Source: Acidobacteriota bacterium (GTDB taxonomy: Bacteria > Acidobacteriota > Terriglobia > Terriglobales > Acidobacteriaceae). From it: a stretch of DNA of 64,000 nucleotides. The notes beneath the pieces are model-generated. The model did no database searches, was not told the DNA's origin, and saw nothing but the letters and a program-made list of their open reading frames with translations. Location of the stretch: NCBI GenBank assembly GCA_013289685.1, contig JABCZL010000010.1, positions 186,001-250,000 on the forward strand. Reading direction: 5' to 3'. The position numbers and the translations under genes are program-made. Below, in pieces: positions 17,096 to 25,984 of the stretch (its first letter is position 1; each line of letters opens with the position of its first letter).

Positions 17096-17168
17096 AGCAT
17101 TCAAAGAACGGATTGATCATGTCGTGTTCTTTGGACATCTTGCGGATCCAGCGGTCACTCTTCAGCAT
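17034..17168 (-). pseudogene. dcd: Truncated dCTP deaminase gene (N-terminus only)
   Basis: From ATG 17168, preceded by a perfect aaggag site (17172-17177 on the complement), the frame reads MLKSDRWIRKMSKEHDMINP then FFE. This is the highly conserved N-terminus of dCTP deaminase (usual form MxIKSDRWIRRMAxEHGMIEPF). After about 23 residues the similarity ends in palindromic-element sequence, and a stop comes at residue 45, whereas intact Dcd is about 185 residues with its catalytic residues downstream. It is therefore a non-functional remnant. An intact dcd or other dUTP source must exist elsewhere. Confidence 0.75.
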
Positions 17169-17183
17169 GAAACTCCTTGGGGA

Positions 17184-17294
17184 AATTGAGTAATTGGGTA
17201 ATTCGGTAATTGAGTAATTGAAGGGAGCGTCGGGTACGCTGCTGGCGGTTTGCAGGCAAATTACCCAATTACCCGATTTCCCAATTACCGAATT
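17184..17294 (+). repeat. 8-bp tandem repeats facing inverted 8-bp repeats
   Basis: Five 8-mers (aattgagt, aattgggt, aattcggt, aattgagt, aattgaag; 17184-17223) are followed after 39 bp by four complementary ones (acccaatt, acccgatt, tcccaatt, accgaatt; 17263-17294). The halves could form a long hairpin between the dcd remnant and the HU gene. Confidence 0.85.
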
Positions 17295-17404
17295 GTTTCG
17301 GCCTGCCAGTTTACGGGATAGATGCTCCCGTTGACAATCTCACTTATCTCCCTTAGCATCAATCACTTGAAGCACTATTTTGACCCTGCACACGGGAGCG
17401 CCTT

Positions 17405-17674
17405 GTGATTAAGCTGGACATCATCAACGAAGTGGTCGCCAAGACCGGCATTACGAAGACCAAGGCCGAGTTGGCCGTGGAAACCGTCTTCGAGAGCATG
17501 AAGAAGGCGCTGGCCGGCGGCAATCGCATTGAGCTGCGGGGATTTGGAGTGTTCAACGTGCGTCCGCGCAAGACGGGAATCGGGCGCAACCCGCGCACCG
17601 GGGCTGAAGTATCCATTCCGCCAGGAAGGGCCGTGCGGTTTAAGCCGGGAAAGGAATTGCAGTCGATTGATTGA
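17405..17674 (+). CDS. HU/IHF-family DNA-binding protein
   Basis: An 89-residue histone-like protein covering the complete family length. It has the N-terminal helices LDIINEVVAKTGITKTKAEL, the conserved IELRGFGVFNVR, and the DNA-contacting beta-arm with GRNPRTGAEVSIPPGRAVRFKPGKEL. The arm Pro and R-N-P-x-T signature fit IHF-alpha/HU-like proteins. It bends and compacts DNA. The start is GTG at 17405, with gggag (17394-17398) as ribosome binding site. Heptamers follow its stop. Confidence 0.92.
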   Translation: MIKLDIINEVVAKTGITKTKAELAVETVFESMKKALAGGNRIELRGFGVFNVRPRKTGIGRNPRTGAEVSIPPGRAVRFKPGKELQSID

Positions 17675-17683
17675 AAAGGGCAG

Positions 17684-17718
17684 CTCTTGGCTCTTGGCTC
17701 TTGGCTTTTAGCTTCTAG
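17684..17718 (+). repeat. Five heptamers after the HU gene
   Basis: Three ctcttgg units followed by cttttag and cttctag. The last two resemble the ctagctt array at 11341 in another register. They begin 9 bp after the HU stop. Confidence 0.75.
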
Positions 17719-17793
17719 CGCCCCGCCAGGCGTTTCCTCCCGGTGTAGTAGCATCAAGACAGGCACTGCCTTGAGTTGCCTGGTCTGAATCGC

Positions 17794-18798
17794 ATGTCGG
17801 AACCTAATTCCCCGATTCCTAGTTCCACGCTCGAGTATTACCACGCTTTGCCAGAGCCGGTGGGACGGCCTCCGCGGGAACGCTATTGGCTGCACGCGTT
17901 GCTGCTGGTGGCGACGTGCTTCACTACGTTGGTGGTGGGCGCGCGGATGGAGTTTAATTTTCTGAATAATTTGCCGCCGTTTGCCGCGGGCGACGAATGG
18001 CTCCCGTTCTTTCCTCTGGGATGGGTGTTCGCGCAACCGTCACGACTGGTGCTTGGTGTTCCGTTTTCCGCGACCTTGCTCGTGATCTTGTTCTCGCACG
18101 AGATGGGTCATTATCTGTTCTGCCGTTACTACGGGGTGCGCGCGACGCTTCCATTCTTTATTCCGGCGCCGACGTTGATCGGAACCTTGGGAGCGGTCAT
18201 TCGGATTAAGGCGCCGATGCGGTCACGAGCAGCCTTGTTCGACATCGGAATTGCCGGGCCAATCGCGGGATTCATCGTCGCGATCGTAACCCTGGCGGTT
18301 GCGATGATGCTGTCGAAACCACTCACGCCTGGAATTGGTCCGTCGGACTTGCAATTGGGGTTTCCCGCGATTTTCGACGTCATGCATAGTGTGCTGCGGA
18401 GCGTTGCTCCGAATCACGCGATTGTGGGACTGCCCCTGAGGCGGATCTACCTGCATCCCACGGCGGTGGCGGCGTGGGTGGGAATGTTTGCGACCGCATT
18501 GAATCTGCTGCCCAGCAGCCAGTTGGATGGCGGACACATTGTTTATGCGCTGTGGCCGCGAGCGCACCGGGTGATTTCGTGGATGACCGTGATCACCCTG
18601 ATCTACCTGGGCCACAGGTATGCAGGATGGCGCGTCTGGGCGGGGCTGCTCATCATAATGAACGTGATGACGTTTCGCGTGGAGCAAGCGCCGGAATATC
18701 CTATGCTTCCGCCAAACCGCTGGCCTCTGGCGGTGCTGGCGGCAATCATGCTGGCGCTTACGTTTACGATCTCGCCTTTCCAGATGACCTGGCGATAA
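17794..18798 (+). CDS. Site-2 protease family membrane metalloprotease
   Basis: A 334-residue polytopic protein with the zinc-protease motif HEMGH in a membrane helix (ILFSHEMGHYLFCRYYGV), the second motif in LLPSSQLDGGHIVYALW providing the Asp zinc ligand, and FFIPAPTLIGTLGA between them. Site-2 proteases cut within membranes, often releasing anti-sigma factors or signal-peptide remnants. This form lacks a PDZ domain and resembles the acidobacterial and plant EGY-like type. A TTG at 17776 is in frame; ATG 17794 (MSEPNSPIP) is preferred. It converges on the permease with a 1-bp gap. Confidence 0.85.
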   Translation: MSEPNSPIPSSTLEYYHALPEPVGRPPRERYWLHALLLVATCFTTLVVGARMEFNFLNNLPPFAAGDEWLPFFPLGWVFAQPSRLVLGVPFSATLLVILFSHEMGHYLFCRYYGVRATLPFFIPAPTLIGTLGAVIRIKAPMRSRAALFDIGIAGPIAGFIVAIVTLAVAMMLSKPLTPGIGPSDLQLGFPAIFDVMHSVLRSVAPNHAIVGLPLRRIYLHPTAVAAWVGMFATALNLLPSSQLDGGHIVYALWPRAHRVISWMTVITLIYLGHRYAGWRVWAGLLIIMNVMTFRVEQAPEYPMLPPNRWPLAVLAAIMLALTFTISPFQMTWR

Positions 18799-18799
18799 G

Positions 18800-20332
18800 T
18801 CAGGAGTGGGAGCGCAGCCGGCTGTGGCTTCGGCCGTAGGCGAAGTAGATCACCATGCCCACAATCAGCCAGACGATTAACCGGAGCCATGTGCTCCAGG
18901 GCAGGCTGGCCATCAGGCCCAGAGAAATTACGATGCCAAGGATTGGGGTTAAGGGAACGAGCGGCGCTTTGAACGGGCGTGGGAGATCGGGACGCTTTAT
19001 CCGCAACACCCAGACGCCTGCGGATACGATCACAAAGGCCAGCAGCGTGCCGATGGAGGTGAGTTGGCCGAGTATGTTGATAGGAAGCACGCCGGCAAGG
19101 ATGGCGACGAAGAATCCCACGATGATCGAGGAAATCCACGGCGTGCGGAAGCGGGGATGAACCCGGCCCGCCCACTCGGGCAACAATCCATCCCGCGACA
19201 TCGAAAAGAACACGCGCGACTGTCCCAGGAGCATGACCAGCATGGTGGTGGTGAGCCCAGCAAACGTACCGAACAGCACGACGATGCTGCCCCAGCGCAC
19301 GCCGGTGGCCTGAATTCCGACCGCCACGGGGGCGGCGGTGTTGAGGCTGGTGTAGTGGACGACCCCGGTGAGAGTCAGGCCGAGAGCTACATAGAGGACG
19401 GTGCAGACCGCAAGCGAGCCCAGGATTCCGATGGGCATGTCACGCTGTGGATTCCGGGCCTCCTGTGCGGCGGTCGATACGGCATCGAAACCGATATAGG
19501 CGAAAAAGATGACGCCCGCACCGCGCGCAATGCCGGACCATCCAAAGGCTCCGAATGATCCCCGATTGGGGGGAATGAAGGGATGCCAGTTCGCGGCCGC
19601 GACCTGCGGATGGCGCAACAGATAGAGGGTGGCGATGACGACGAATGTAAGGACCGTGCCCACCTTGATGAACACGATGAGCGAATTGAAGTTGGCGGAC
19701 TCCCGTACTCCGATGACCAGGATCGTGGTCATGAGTGCGATCACGAGATAAGCAGGAAGGTCGAGAATGCCGTGCGCGGTGGGCAGTTTTGTGGCGTCAA
19801 CCCCTGCACTGGCGAGGGTCGGCCCGATCGTGACCAGGCGCGCCCATTGTCCGTTGTACAGAACCAGCAGGGTGCCCGGAGGAGCCGTGATTTGGGGCGG
19901 CAACTGAATGCCGAAGCTCTGAAACAGCGCGACCAGGTTGCCGCTCCATCCGACCGCTACCGATGCGGCGCCGACCGCGTACTCGATAATCAGATCCCAT
20001 CCGATGATCCAGGCAAATATCTCGCCGAGAGTGGCGTAGCCGTAGGTGTAGGCGGAACCGGCGATCGGAATGAGCGAAGCGAACTCGGCATAGCAGAGTC
20101 CGGCAAAGATGCAGCCCGAGCCTGCCAGAATAAACGAGAGCACGATGCCCGGGCCGGTGAAATTTGCGGCGACGGTTCCGGTCAGAACAAAGATTCCTGC
20201 GCCGATGATGGCGCCGATGCCGAGCGTGACCAGGTTGACTGGTCCGAGGACGCGGCGCAGGCCGGTGCCGCTTTCGTCGCGAGCTTCGGTGAGCAGAAGA
20301 TCGAGCGGCTTGGTCGCCAACAGATCAGACAA
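18800..20332 (-). CDS. APC-family amino acid permease (CAT-like)
   Basis: A 510-residue permease with 12-14 helices. The first helix carries GIGAIIGAGIFVLTG, the substrate-binding signature of APC transporters. The IPIAGSAYTYGYATLGE and FFAYIGFDAVSTAAQEARNPQRDMPIGI segments are typical of cationic-amino-acid (CAT/YfnA-like) permeases. It imports amino acids across the inner membrane; the substrate is inferred only to group. The start is TTG at 20332, supported by gaggaga six bases upstream on the coding strand. Tandem repeats lie just beyond. Confidence 0.85.
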   Translation of the reverse strand: MSDLLATKPLDLLLTEARDESGTGLRRVLGPVNLVTLGIGAIIGAGIFVLTGTVAANFTGPGIVLSFILAGSGCIFAGLCYAEFASLIPIAGSAYTYGYATLGEIFAWIIGWDLIIEYAVGAASVAVGWSGNLVALFQSFGIQLPPQITAPPGTLLVLYNGQWARLVTIGPTLASAGVDATKLPTAHGILDLPAYLVIALMTTILVIGVRESANFNSLIVFIKVGTVLTFVVIATLYLLRHPQVAAANWHPFIPPNRGSFGAFGWSGIARGAGVIFFAYIGFDAVSTAAQEARNPQRDMPIGILGSLAVCTVLYVALGLTLTGVVHYTSLNTAAPVAVGIQATGVRWGSIVVLFGTFAGLTTTMLVMLLGQSRVFFSMSRDGLLPEWAGRVHPRFRTPWISSIIVGFFVAILAGVLPINILGQLTSIGTLLAFVIVSAGVWVLRIKRPDLPRPFKAPLVPLTPILGIVISLGLMASLPWSTWLRLIVWLIVGMVIYFAYGRSHSRLRSHS

Positions 20333-20351
20333 GGAGTGTCTCCTCGGCCGC

Positions 20352-20391
20352 GGTCAGTCCCGGTCAACCCTGGTCAGTCCCGGTCAACCCC
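20352..20391 (+). repeat. Four 10-bp tandem units upstream of the permease
   Basis: Units ggtcagtccc, ggtcaaccct, ggtcagtccc, ggtcaacccc begin 20 bp outside the permease start codon, so they lie in its leader or promoter. Confidence 0.85.
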
Positions 20392-20442
20392 GGCCGGATC
20401 GGGGCGGTTGGCATTGTATCTCGCGGCGCATCGGATCGTAAT

Positions 20443-20494
20443 ACGACTCACACAGACGGCTCACACATACGACTCACACATACGACTCAGACAA
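20443..20494 (+). repeat. Four 13-bp tandem units
   Basis: Units acgactcacacag, acggctcacacat, acgactcacacat, acgactcagacaa. They share the ctcacacat core with the array at 7105. They lie between the divergent permease and beta-propeller genes. Confidence 0.85.
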
Positions 20495-20600
20495 TGTATC
20501 TGATTTTCACGGACTTTTAACACTCGATTAACTTTCGGGCGGTCGCCTGGCGCTAGGCTTGAATGCCATCTACCGAACTACGCTCTCAGGAGGAAATACC

Positions 20601-21602
20601 ATGAAATTGCAGGCATGCGCGCGATTGCTTGTCTACGCCATATTGCTGACGGCTCTGTCCGCGGCTGGGCAGGTCACGGCATCCGTTCCTTACACGGTCT
20701 CAACATTTGCCACCGGTGTTGCCGGCACCAATTTTGCGCCCGACTCGATTGCCGTGGTCAACGGTCATGTCTTCATCGGCTACGGAGATGGAGCAGCGCC
20801 CGACGGTTCCGACGGCAAGAGCAGCACGATTGTCGAATACCAAATGAACGGAGACGTAGTGAAGACTTACACTGTGGTTGGCCACAACGATGGGCTGCGC
20901 GTGAATCCGCAGACCAAGCAGTTGTGGGCAATGCAGAACGAGGACGGCAGCCCCAACCTGGTGATCATTGATCCAATCATGGGAACGCAGACGGTCTACA
21001 CCTTTGGGCCTACCCCGCACGGCGGTGGGTATGACGACATCGCATTCCGGGGCAACGACGTATTTTTGAGCGCATCCAATCCCGCCAACAATCCGAATTT
21101 TGGCCCGGCCGTGGTCAAGGCAACGATCAGCGGGAGTGTCGTGAATGTGACCGAGGCGCTGAATGCGAGCGCGATCGCCACCAACGTCCACAGCAACAGC
21201 CGGGTCACTCTGAATCTGCAGGACCCGGATTCCATGATTTTCGATCAGTTCGGAGACCTGGTGTTGGACAGTCAAGCCGACGGCGAGCTGATTATCGTGC
21301 ACAATGTGGGATTCCCCACGCAGAGCGTTTACCGTCTAGGTCTGGCTCTGAAAGGGGCTCCGACGCAGGTGGACGATACCATTTTCGCCACCTCGACTCA
21401 CGGCACCATTCTGGTGTCAGATCGCGATGCGGGGGCGGCCGGAATCGTGTATGCCATTTCCAAGAACATTTTCTCTCCGGGAGCGGCGTATACGGCCACA
21501 CCCAACTCCGTGGGGAGTCTGGATTTTGATACTGGAGTGATCACCAACGTGGTTAGCGGAATGGTCAGCCCGCACGGGATGGCGTTTATTCCCGGACAGT
21601 AA
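20601..21602 (+). CDS. Secreted beta-propeller-like protein
   Basis: A 333-residue protein with a Sec signal peptide (ARLLVYAILLTALSAAGQV) and an ideal Shine-Dalgarno (aggagg, 20589-20594). The mature part has blade-like repeats (DSIAVVNGHVFIGYGD, DDIAFRGNDVFLSASN, DSMIFDQFGDLVLDSQ, GMAFIPG) typical of NHL/SMP-30-like six-bladed propellers. No catalytic residues can be assigned and the role is unknown. It is probably periplasmic. A 21-bp-scale terminator follows immediately. Confidence 0.65.
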   Translation: MKLQACARLLVYAILLTALSAAGQVTASVPYTVSTFATGVAGTNFAPDSIAVVNGHVFIGYGDGAAPDGSDGKSSTIVEYQMNGDVVKTYTVVGHNDGLRVNPQTKQLWAMQNEDGSPNLVIIDPIMGTQTVYTFGPTPHGGGYDDIAFRGNDVFLSASNPANNPNFGPAVVKATISGSVVNVTEALNASAIATNVHSNSRVTLNLQDPDSMIFDQFGDLVLDSQADGELIIVHNVGFPTQSVYRLGLALKGAPTQVDDTIFATSTHGTILVSDRDAGAAGIVYAISKNIFSPGAAYTATPNSVGSLDFDTGVITNVVSGMVSPHGMAFIPGQ

Positions 21603-21618
21603 GAGCGAAAGCAGAAGG

Positions 21619-21646
21619 GGCGGCCGTTGCCGCCCTTTTTTTTTGG
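21619..21646 (+). terminator. Rho-independent terminator after the beta-propeller gene
   Basis: Perfect stem gggcggc (21619-21625) with gccgccc (21630-21636), loop cgtt, followed by ten T residues. Confidence 0.95.
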
Positions 21647-21667
21647 CCGCATGGCATTTCACTCGAT

Positions 21668-22258
21668 TCAGTTGCGGGGTGGGCGAGCGAGGGCTGGCAT
21701 TTTTCGCTGACGCTTGGAATGCTCAATCAATCCAGCCAGCCGCTTCAGTCTGGTTTCTTCTTTCTTCGCGCTGATGACCCACCAACTGCAGATTCTTTGG
21801 TATCCGGGCGCCTGGGCCTGGAAGAACTTCCAAGCATCCGGGTGACTGCGAAATTTCTTCTCGTAGGCAAGGGAAAGCTTGGCCTTTTTTCTCTGCTCGT
21901 AGGAATAGATCTCTGAACGATCCCCATCGCGCTTCGCAAAGGCGGCCAGGCCTGCGGGATGCATCAGGCCCTGGGTGGACAATTCGGTCGCGCGCCGCAG
22001 GTTGATGGCGCTCCAGATGCTTCGCGGTTTGCGCGGCGTGAACCGGATCTTGTAGCTGAACTCGTCAACGCGTTTGCGGAGGCCATCGATCCAGCCAAAG
22101 CAGAGCGCGCCATCGACTGCCTCAGGCCAGGTGATGCTTGGCCGTCCGGAATCGCGCTTGTAAAGGCCGACCCACAACTCTTCCGTCTCGGTATGATTCT
22201 TCTCAAGCCAGGCGCGCCACGCGGATGGCGATGGGAAAAAGAGCGGCTTCGACGGCAT
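21668..22258 (-). CDS. YdeI/OmpD-associated family protein
   Basis: A 196-residue protein of the YdeI/OmpD-associated (bacteriocin-protection, YdeI-like) family. Diagnostic segments are WRAWLEKNHTETEELWVG, SITWPEAVDGALCFGWIDG, FTPRKPRSIWSAIN and the Lys/Arg-rich C-terminus TRLKRLAGLIEHS. The biochemical role is not established. ATG 22258 gives the standard family N-terminus; the much longer upstream open frame lies antisense-like over the end of priA. It sits 26 bp after the priA stop and may be its last operon member. Confidence 0.8.
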   Translation of the reverse strand: MPSKPLFFPSPSAWRAWLEKNHTETEELWVGLYKRDSGRPSITWPEAVDGALCFGWIDGLRKRVDEFSYKIRFTPRKPRSIWSAINLRRATELSTQGLMHPAGLAAFAKRDGDRSEIYSYEQRKKAKLSLAYEKKFRSHPDAWKFFQAQAPGYQRICSWWVISAKKEETRLKRLAGLIEHSKRQRKMPALARPPRN

Positions 22259-22284
22259 ATTGGCAGGATTATCTATGAACAAAA

Positions 22285-24852
22285 TCACATTAGCCAGAGT
22301 GCATCGACGTCGACAATCACCTGAGTGCGCGGAATCTTTCTTTGTGCGGCGTGTGCCAGCATGGCGCGCAGGGTGGTGTTGAGTTTTTCGCGGCTGGGGG
22401 ACTTGAGAACGAAGTGGTAGCGATAGTCGCGCTTCAATCGCATGATGGGAGCGGGCGCCGGGCCAAGCACACGCACTCCCTCGTGGCGCGTCGAGTCGAA
22501 CCACTTTCCTAGCGTTCCCGACCATTGCAGGGCGTCATCTAGCTTGTCGCTGCGCACCAGCACGTTGGCCAGCGCGGAGTAAGGTGGGTAGTGCATCCAG
22601 CTGCGGAATTGCAATTCTTTCTCGTAGAAGCCGATGAAGTCGTGGCGGGCGGCGTATTGCACGGCGTAGTGGTCCTGAAAATACGTCTGCAGCACAACCT
22701 TGCCGGGAGTTTGGCCGCGTCCGGCGCGTCCGGCAACTTGCGTGAGTAACTGAAAGGTGCGCTCGGCGGCGCGGAAGTCTGGGAGGCCGAGTGCGACGTC
22801 GGCTCCGACCACTCCTACCAGCGTGACGCCGTGAATGTCGTGGCCCTTGGCGATCATCTGGGTGCCGACGAGTAAGTCGAGTTCTCCCTCGTTCAGGGCG
22901 TTGAGCGCGCGCTCGAAATCTTCATGGCTGCGCACGGTGTCGCGGTCGAGGCGGGCGATGCGCGCCTGCGGGAACATGCCGTGCAACAACTCTTCGAGTT
23001 TTTCTGATCCAGTCCCGAGAAAATAAACGTATTCGCTGCCGCAGTGTCCGCACACCTTGGGCACGGGGGCGGTGTAGCCGCAATAGTGGCAGACCATTTT
23101 GTGTTCGCGTTTGTGGTGGGTGAGGGCGATGGCGCAGTTCTGGCATTCGAGTTTCTTGCCGCAGGTGCGGCAGAGGACGACGGGCGAATATCCACGGCGG
23201 TTGAGCAGGACCATGACCTGCTCTTTGATTGGCGAGCGGCGGTCGAGGCGCTCTTTGATTTCGGCGGCGAGCTTGCGGGAGATGACCTGCTCGTGGCCGG
23301 TTTCCTGGAACTCCTGGCGCATGTCGATGATTTCGACTTCGGGCAGCGGCCGCTGCTCCACGCGATCGGGCAACTCGACGAGAGCATATTTGTTCTTCTT
23401 CGCGTTGAAGTAGGATTCGAGCGACGGAGTTGCGGAGCCCAGCACGACGACGGCATTCGCCATCTTGGCGCGCATTACGGCGATATCGCGGGCGTGGTAG
23501 CGCGGCGTTTCCTCCTGCTTGTAGGAGGAGTCGTGCTCTTCGTCGACGATGATCAGCGCGAGATCGGCCACCGGGGCAAAAACCGCGGACCGAGTGCCGA
23601 CGACCATGCGCGCTTCGCCGCGCTTGATGCGGTGCCACTGCTCGGCGCGTTCCTTGTCAGAGAGCGCGGAGTGAAGGATGGCGACTTCGTCGCCGAAGAT
23701 CTGGTGCAGGTCGGCCGCGACCGCCGGTGTGAGACCAATTTCCGGAACGAGCAGGATGGCAGAGCGTCCGGCTTCGAGAACTCCACGCATGGCCGCGAGA
23801 TAGGCCGCAGTCTTCCCTGATCCGGTGACGCCATGCAGCAGCATGCCGGAGAATTTGCGCGCGGCAACGCCCTCTCGCACTCGCGCGAGTGCGGATTGCT
23901 GCGCGGGATTCAGATCGAAATCGAACAGAGAAGGCCGGGGTTTGGAACGCGAGACCGTGAACTGCGCAGGCTCCTCTGCGATTTCGACCAGGCCGCGCCG
24001 CACCAGCGTGGCTAATGTGGTTGGTGGGACCTTTAGCGCTTGCAGTGTGGTCACTGGGACCTTGGCCCCGGAAGCAACCAGGGTGTCGACCAGCAGTCGT
24101 TGGTTGTCGTTCAGCTTGCCCTCGGCGGACTTCAGCAGCGCGACCTTTATTGTGCGTGTGGCATCGCGAGCGGCGGAGACGTCCTCGCGCGCCAGCCATT
24201 TCTTGCGGACCATTCCAGCAAGGACGGCGCGGGAGACGCGGGTGGCGGAACGGAGCGCTTCTTCACGGACGAGGGCGGTTCCCTCAGGAGCTAAAGCCCA
24301 GTCCGCAGCGGGCTCTAACGGCACGGCTGAAGCCGTGCCCTTGCCAAGCCGGTGGCTTCCAACTTCGCTCTCCGGTGCGCCATCGTTTTCAGGAATATAT
24401 ACCGCCAGATAATCAAGGACACGGATCTCGGCGGCTTGCTCTTCTGGACTGCGCCGCGAGCGGGCGGACGATCCAGACATGCCCGCCAGGTGGAGCGCCA
24501 TCTGTCCTTCCTCCGTCAGGCGATAGCCGATCGAGCGCTTGAATTCGGCGCTCAGCGGCAGCATGGTACGGAAGACTTCGCCGATCGGGGCGAGATAGTA
24601 GTCGGCAATCCAGCGGCCGAGTTGCAGCAGTTGCTCGTCGAGGACGGGGGTGGCGTCGAGCACCGTGAGAATACTTTTGGCGGCGACGGAAGGCTTGCGG
24701 TCGTGGAGTTCGACGACGATGCCCGTCATGCGCTGCTGGCGAAATGGAACCAGCACGCGCCCGCCGACGACGGGCGCGGCGCCCGCGGGGACACGGTATG
24801 TGAAGACCATGTCGAGCGGCACGGGCACGGCGACGTCGCAGAATTCGGGCAT
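22285..24852 (-). CDS. priA: Primosomal protein N' (PriA helicase)
   Basis: An 855-residue PriA, which restarts stalled replication forks by unwinding and loading the primosome. It has an N-terminal 3'-end-binding domain (VAVPVPLDMVFTYRVP), Walker A GVTGSGKT (about residue 340), a DEEH box (about 440) and a paired zinc-binding region of Cys-x2-Cys motifs between helicase lobes (CRTCGKKLECQNC, CHYCGY, CGHCGSEY). The family is usually 730-800 residues. The excess includes a low-complexity stretch at 170-193 (GKGTASAVPLEPAADWALAP) encoded by a dispersed palindromic element. Core motifs are intact. Confidence 0.95.
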   Translation of the reverse strand: MPEFCDVAVPVPLDMVFTYRVPAGAAPVVGGRVLVPFRQQRMTGIVVELHDRKPSVAAKSILTVLDATPVLDEQLLQLGRWIADYYLAPIGEVFRTMLPLSAEFKRSIGYRLTEEGQMALHLAGMSGSSARSRRSPEEQAAEIRVLDYLAVYIPENDGAPESEVGSHRLGKGTASAVPLEPAADWALAPEGTALVREEALRSATRVSRAVLAGMVRKKWLAREDVSAARDATRTIKVALLKSAEGKLNDNQRLLVDTLVASGAKVPVTTLQALKVPPTTLATLVRRGLVEIAEEPAQFTVSRSKPRPSLFDFDLNPAQQSALARVREGVAARKFSGMLLHGVTGSGKTAAYLAAMRGVLEAGRSAILLVPEIGLTPAVAADLHQIFGDEVAILHSALSDKERAEQWHRIKRGEARMVVGTRSAVFAPVADLALIIVDEEHDSSYKQEETPRYHARDIAVMRAKMANAVVVLGSATPSLESYFNAKKNKYALVELPDRVEQRPLPEVEIIDMRQEFQETGHEQVISRKLAAEIKERLDRRSPIKEQVMVLLNRRGYSPVVLCRTCGKKLECQNCAIALTHHKREHKMVCHYCGYTAPVPKVCGHCGSEYVYFLGTGSEKLEELLHGMFPQARIARLDRDTVRSHEDFERALNALNEGELDLLVGTQMIAKGHDIHGVTLVGVVGADVALGLPDFRAAERTFQLLTQVAGRAGRGQTPGKVVLQTYFQDHYAVQYAARHDFIGFYEKELQFRSWMHYPPYSALANVLVRSDKLDDALQWSGTLGKWFDSTRHEGVRVLGPAPAPIMRLKRDYRYHFVLKSPSREKLNTTLRAMLAHAAQRKIPRTQVIVDVDALWLM
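24287..24346 (+). repeat. Family B palindromic element inside priA
   Basis: The element starts with ggagctaaagccc and contains a perfect 9-bp inverted repeat ggcacggct/agccgtgcc (24320-24328, 24331-24339). It is translated in frame on the minus strand as PriA residues 170-189. A related ggctaaagcc element truncates dcd at 17034. Confidence 0.8.
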
Positions 24853-24998
24853 TGTTTGGAAGGATAAACCAGAGTGATGTTGAAAGGGTCGAATCCGAGT
24901 GCGAGAAAGGCATCGCTCCGCGGGTAGGGATGCTTCGACTCCGCGATCACTCGCTTCGCGAATGATCGACTCCGCTCAGCATGACAGTACCTGCGCGT

Positions 24999-25877
24999 TT
25001 ACTCACTTTTCTTCGGAGGTTCGAGGCCGAGAAACTTCATGACCATTTGCAGGTCTTTCCAGGCTTCGCCTTTCTGGCGCGGATCGCGGAGGAGAAATGC
25101 GGGGTGGTAGGTCACGGCGAGTTTCGTTCCCTGCCAGGATGGATCGCTGCTGCGCGCCCCGGCGGGCATGAAATCGTAAAAGCGGCCGCGAAGTTCTGAC
25201 ATCGATGCATTCATGGCAAGCAGATTTTTTGCGGCTACCGCGCCCAGCGCGACCACGACTTTGGGCTTGATGACCGCGATCTGCCGCATGAGAAATGGGG
25301 AGCAGGTTTCGGTCTCGTCGCGCTCAGGCGTGCGATTGCCGGGCGGGCGGCATTTCACTACGTTCGCGATGTAGACATCTTCGCGGCGAATGCCCATGGC
25401 CTTGATCATGTTGTTGAGCAACTGTCCGGCCCGGCCTACGAAGGGCTCGCCTTGAGTGTCTTCGTCGGCGCCGGGGCCTTCGCCTACGAACATTAAGTCG
25501 GCGCGCGGATTGCCTACGCCGAAGACGATTTGCTTGCGGCCCTGCTTGTGCAGTTTGCAGCGGGTGCAATCGCCCAGGTCTTCACGAATGAGTTTGAGCG
25601 CAGCTACAGGGTCGGCAACGCCGTGCTCGGGTTTCGGGGTTAGTGTTTCGAAAATACCTTCTTCGGCGATCCTTGCGACCACGGCGGGTTTTCTTGCGGC
25701 CATTTCCTCTCGCAGTTCCTGGGATGTGGAAGACACGACGTCAACTTCAGCGGCGACTGTGGCGGATTCGGAGACTCGCGGTCCACGCCGGTAAAAGTCG
25801 TAGATGCCCATCTCGTGGCAGTAGCGAACTCGCTCGGCGAGCGCGCGGCGCAGATTAGGGTCGAGGGTGTGGGGCAT
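24999..25877 (-). CDS. Family 4 uracil-DNA glycosylase
   Basis: A 292-residue DNA-repair enzyme removing uracil from DNA. It has the four cysteines for the [4Fe-4S] cluster (Cys104, Cys107 in CTRCK; Cys176 and Cys192) and the catalytic motif GEGPGADED (132-140) followed by [10 protein letters not shown], as in thermophile-type UDG4. The ~95-residue N-terminal extension has helix-rich, charged sequence and occurs in many bacterial members. ATG 25877 is chosen; upstream codons in frame come from a dispersed repeat (IPRSEATRN). It sits between coaBC and priA on the same strand. Confidence 0.88.
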   Translation of the reverse strand: MPHTLDPNLRRALAERVRYCHEMGIYDFYRRGPRVSESATVAAEVDVVSSTSQELREEMAARKPAVVARIAEEGIFETLTPKPEHGVADPVAALKLIREDLGDCTRCKLHKQGRKQIVFGVGNPRADLMFVGEGPGADEDTQGEPFVGRAGQLLNNMIKAMGIRREDVYIANVVKCRPPGNRTPERDETETCSPFLMRQIAVIKPKVVVALGAVAAKNLLAMNASMSELRGRFYDFMPAGARSSDPSWQGTKLAVTYHPAFLLRDPRQKGEAWKDLQMVMKFLGLEPPKKSE

Positions 25878-25940
25878 CGGCTTCGATTGTAATGCAAGCG
25901 AGTGGTGGATATGCTCATTTGTGCTGACAAGGGGCAGCAG

Positions 25941-25973
25941 ATTCCTCGTCGCTTCGCTCCTCGGAATGACAAA
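25941..25973 (+). repeat. Family C half-element (ctcctcggaatgacaaag)
   Basis: The right half of the dispersed tgtcattccgagc-type inverted repeat, between coaBC and the UDG gene. It also covers bases 25941-25973 of the open frame upstream of the UDG start. Confidence 0.6.
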
Positions 25974-25984
25974 GAGTTCGGTGA

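Noticed and set aside
19583..20503. 306-codon plus-strand frame over the amino acid permease
   Set aside because: Antisense to a well-supported permease; highly charged, no motif.
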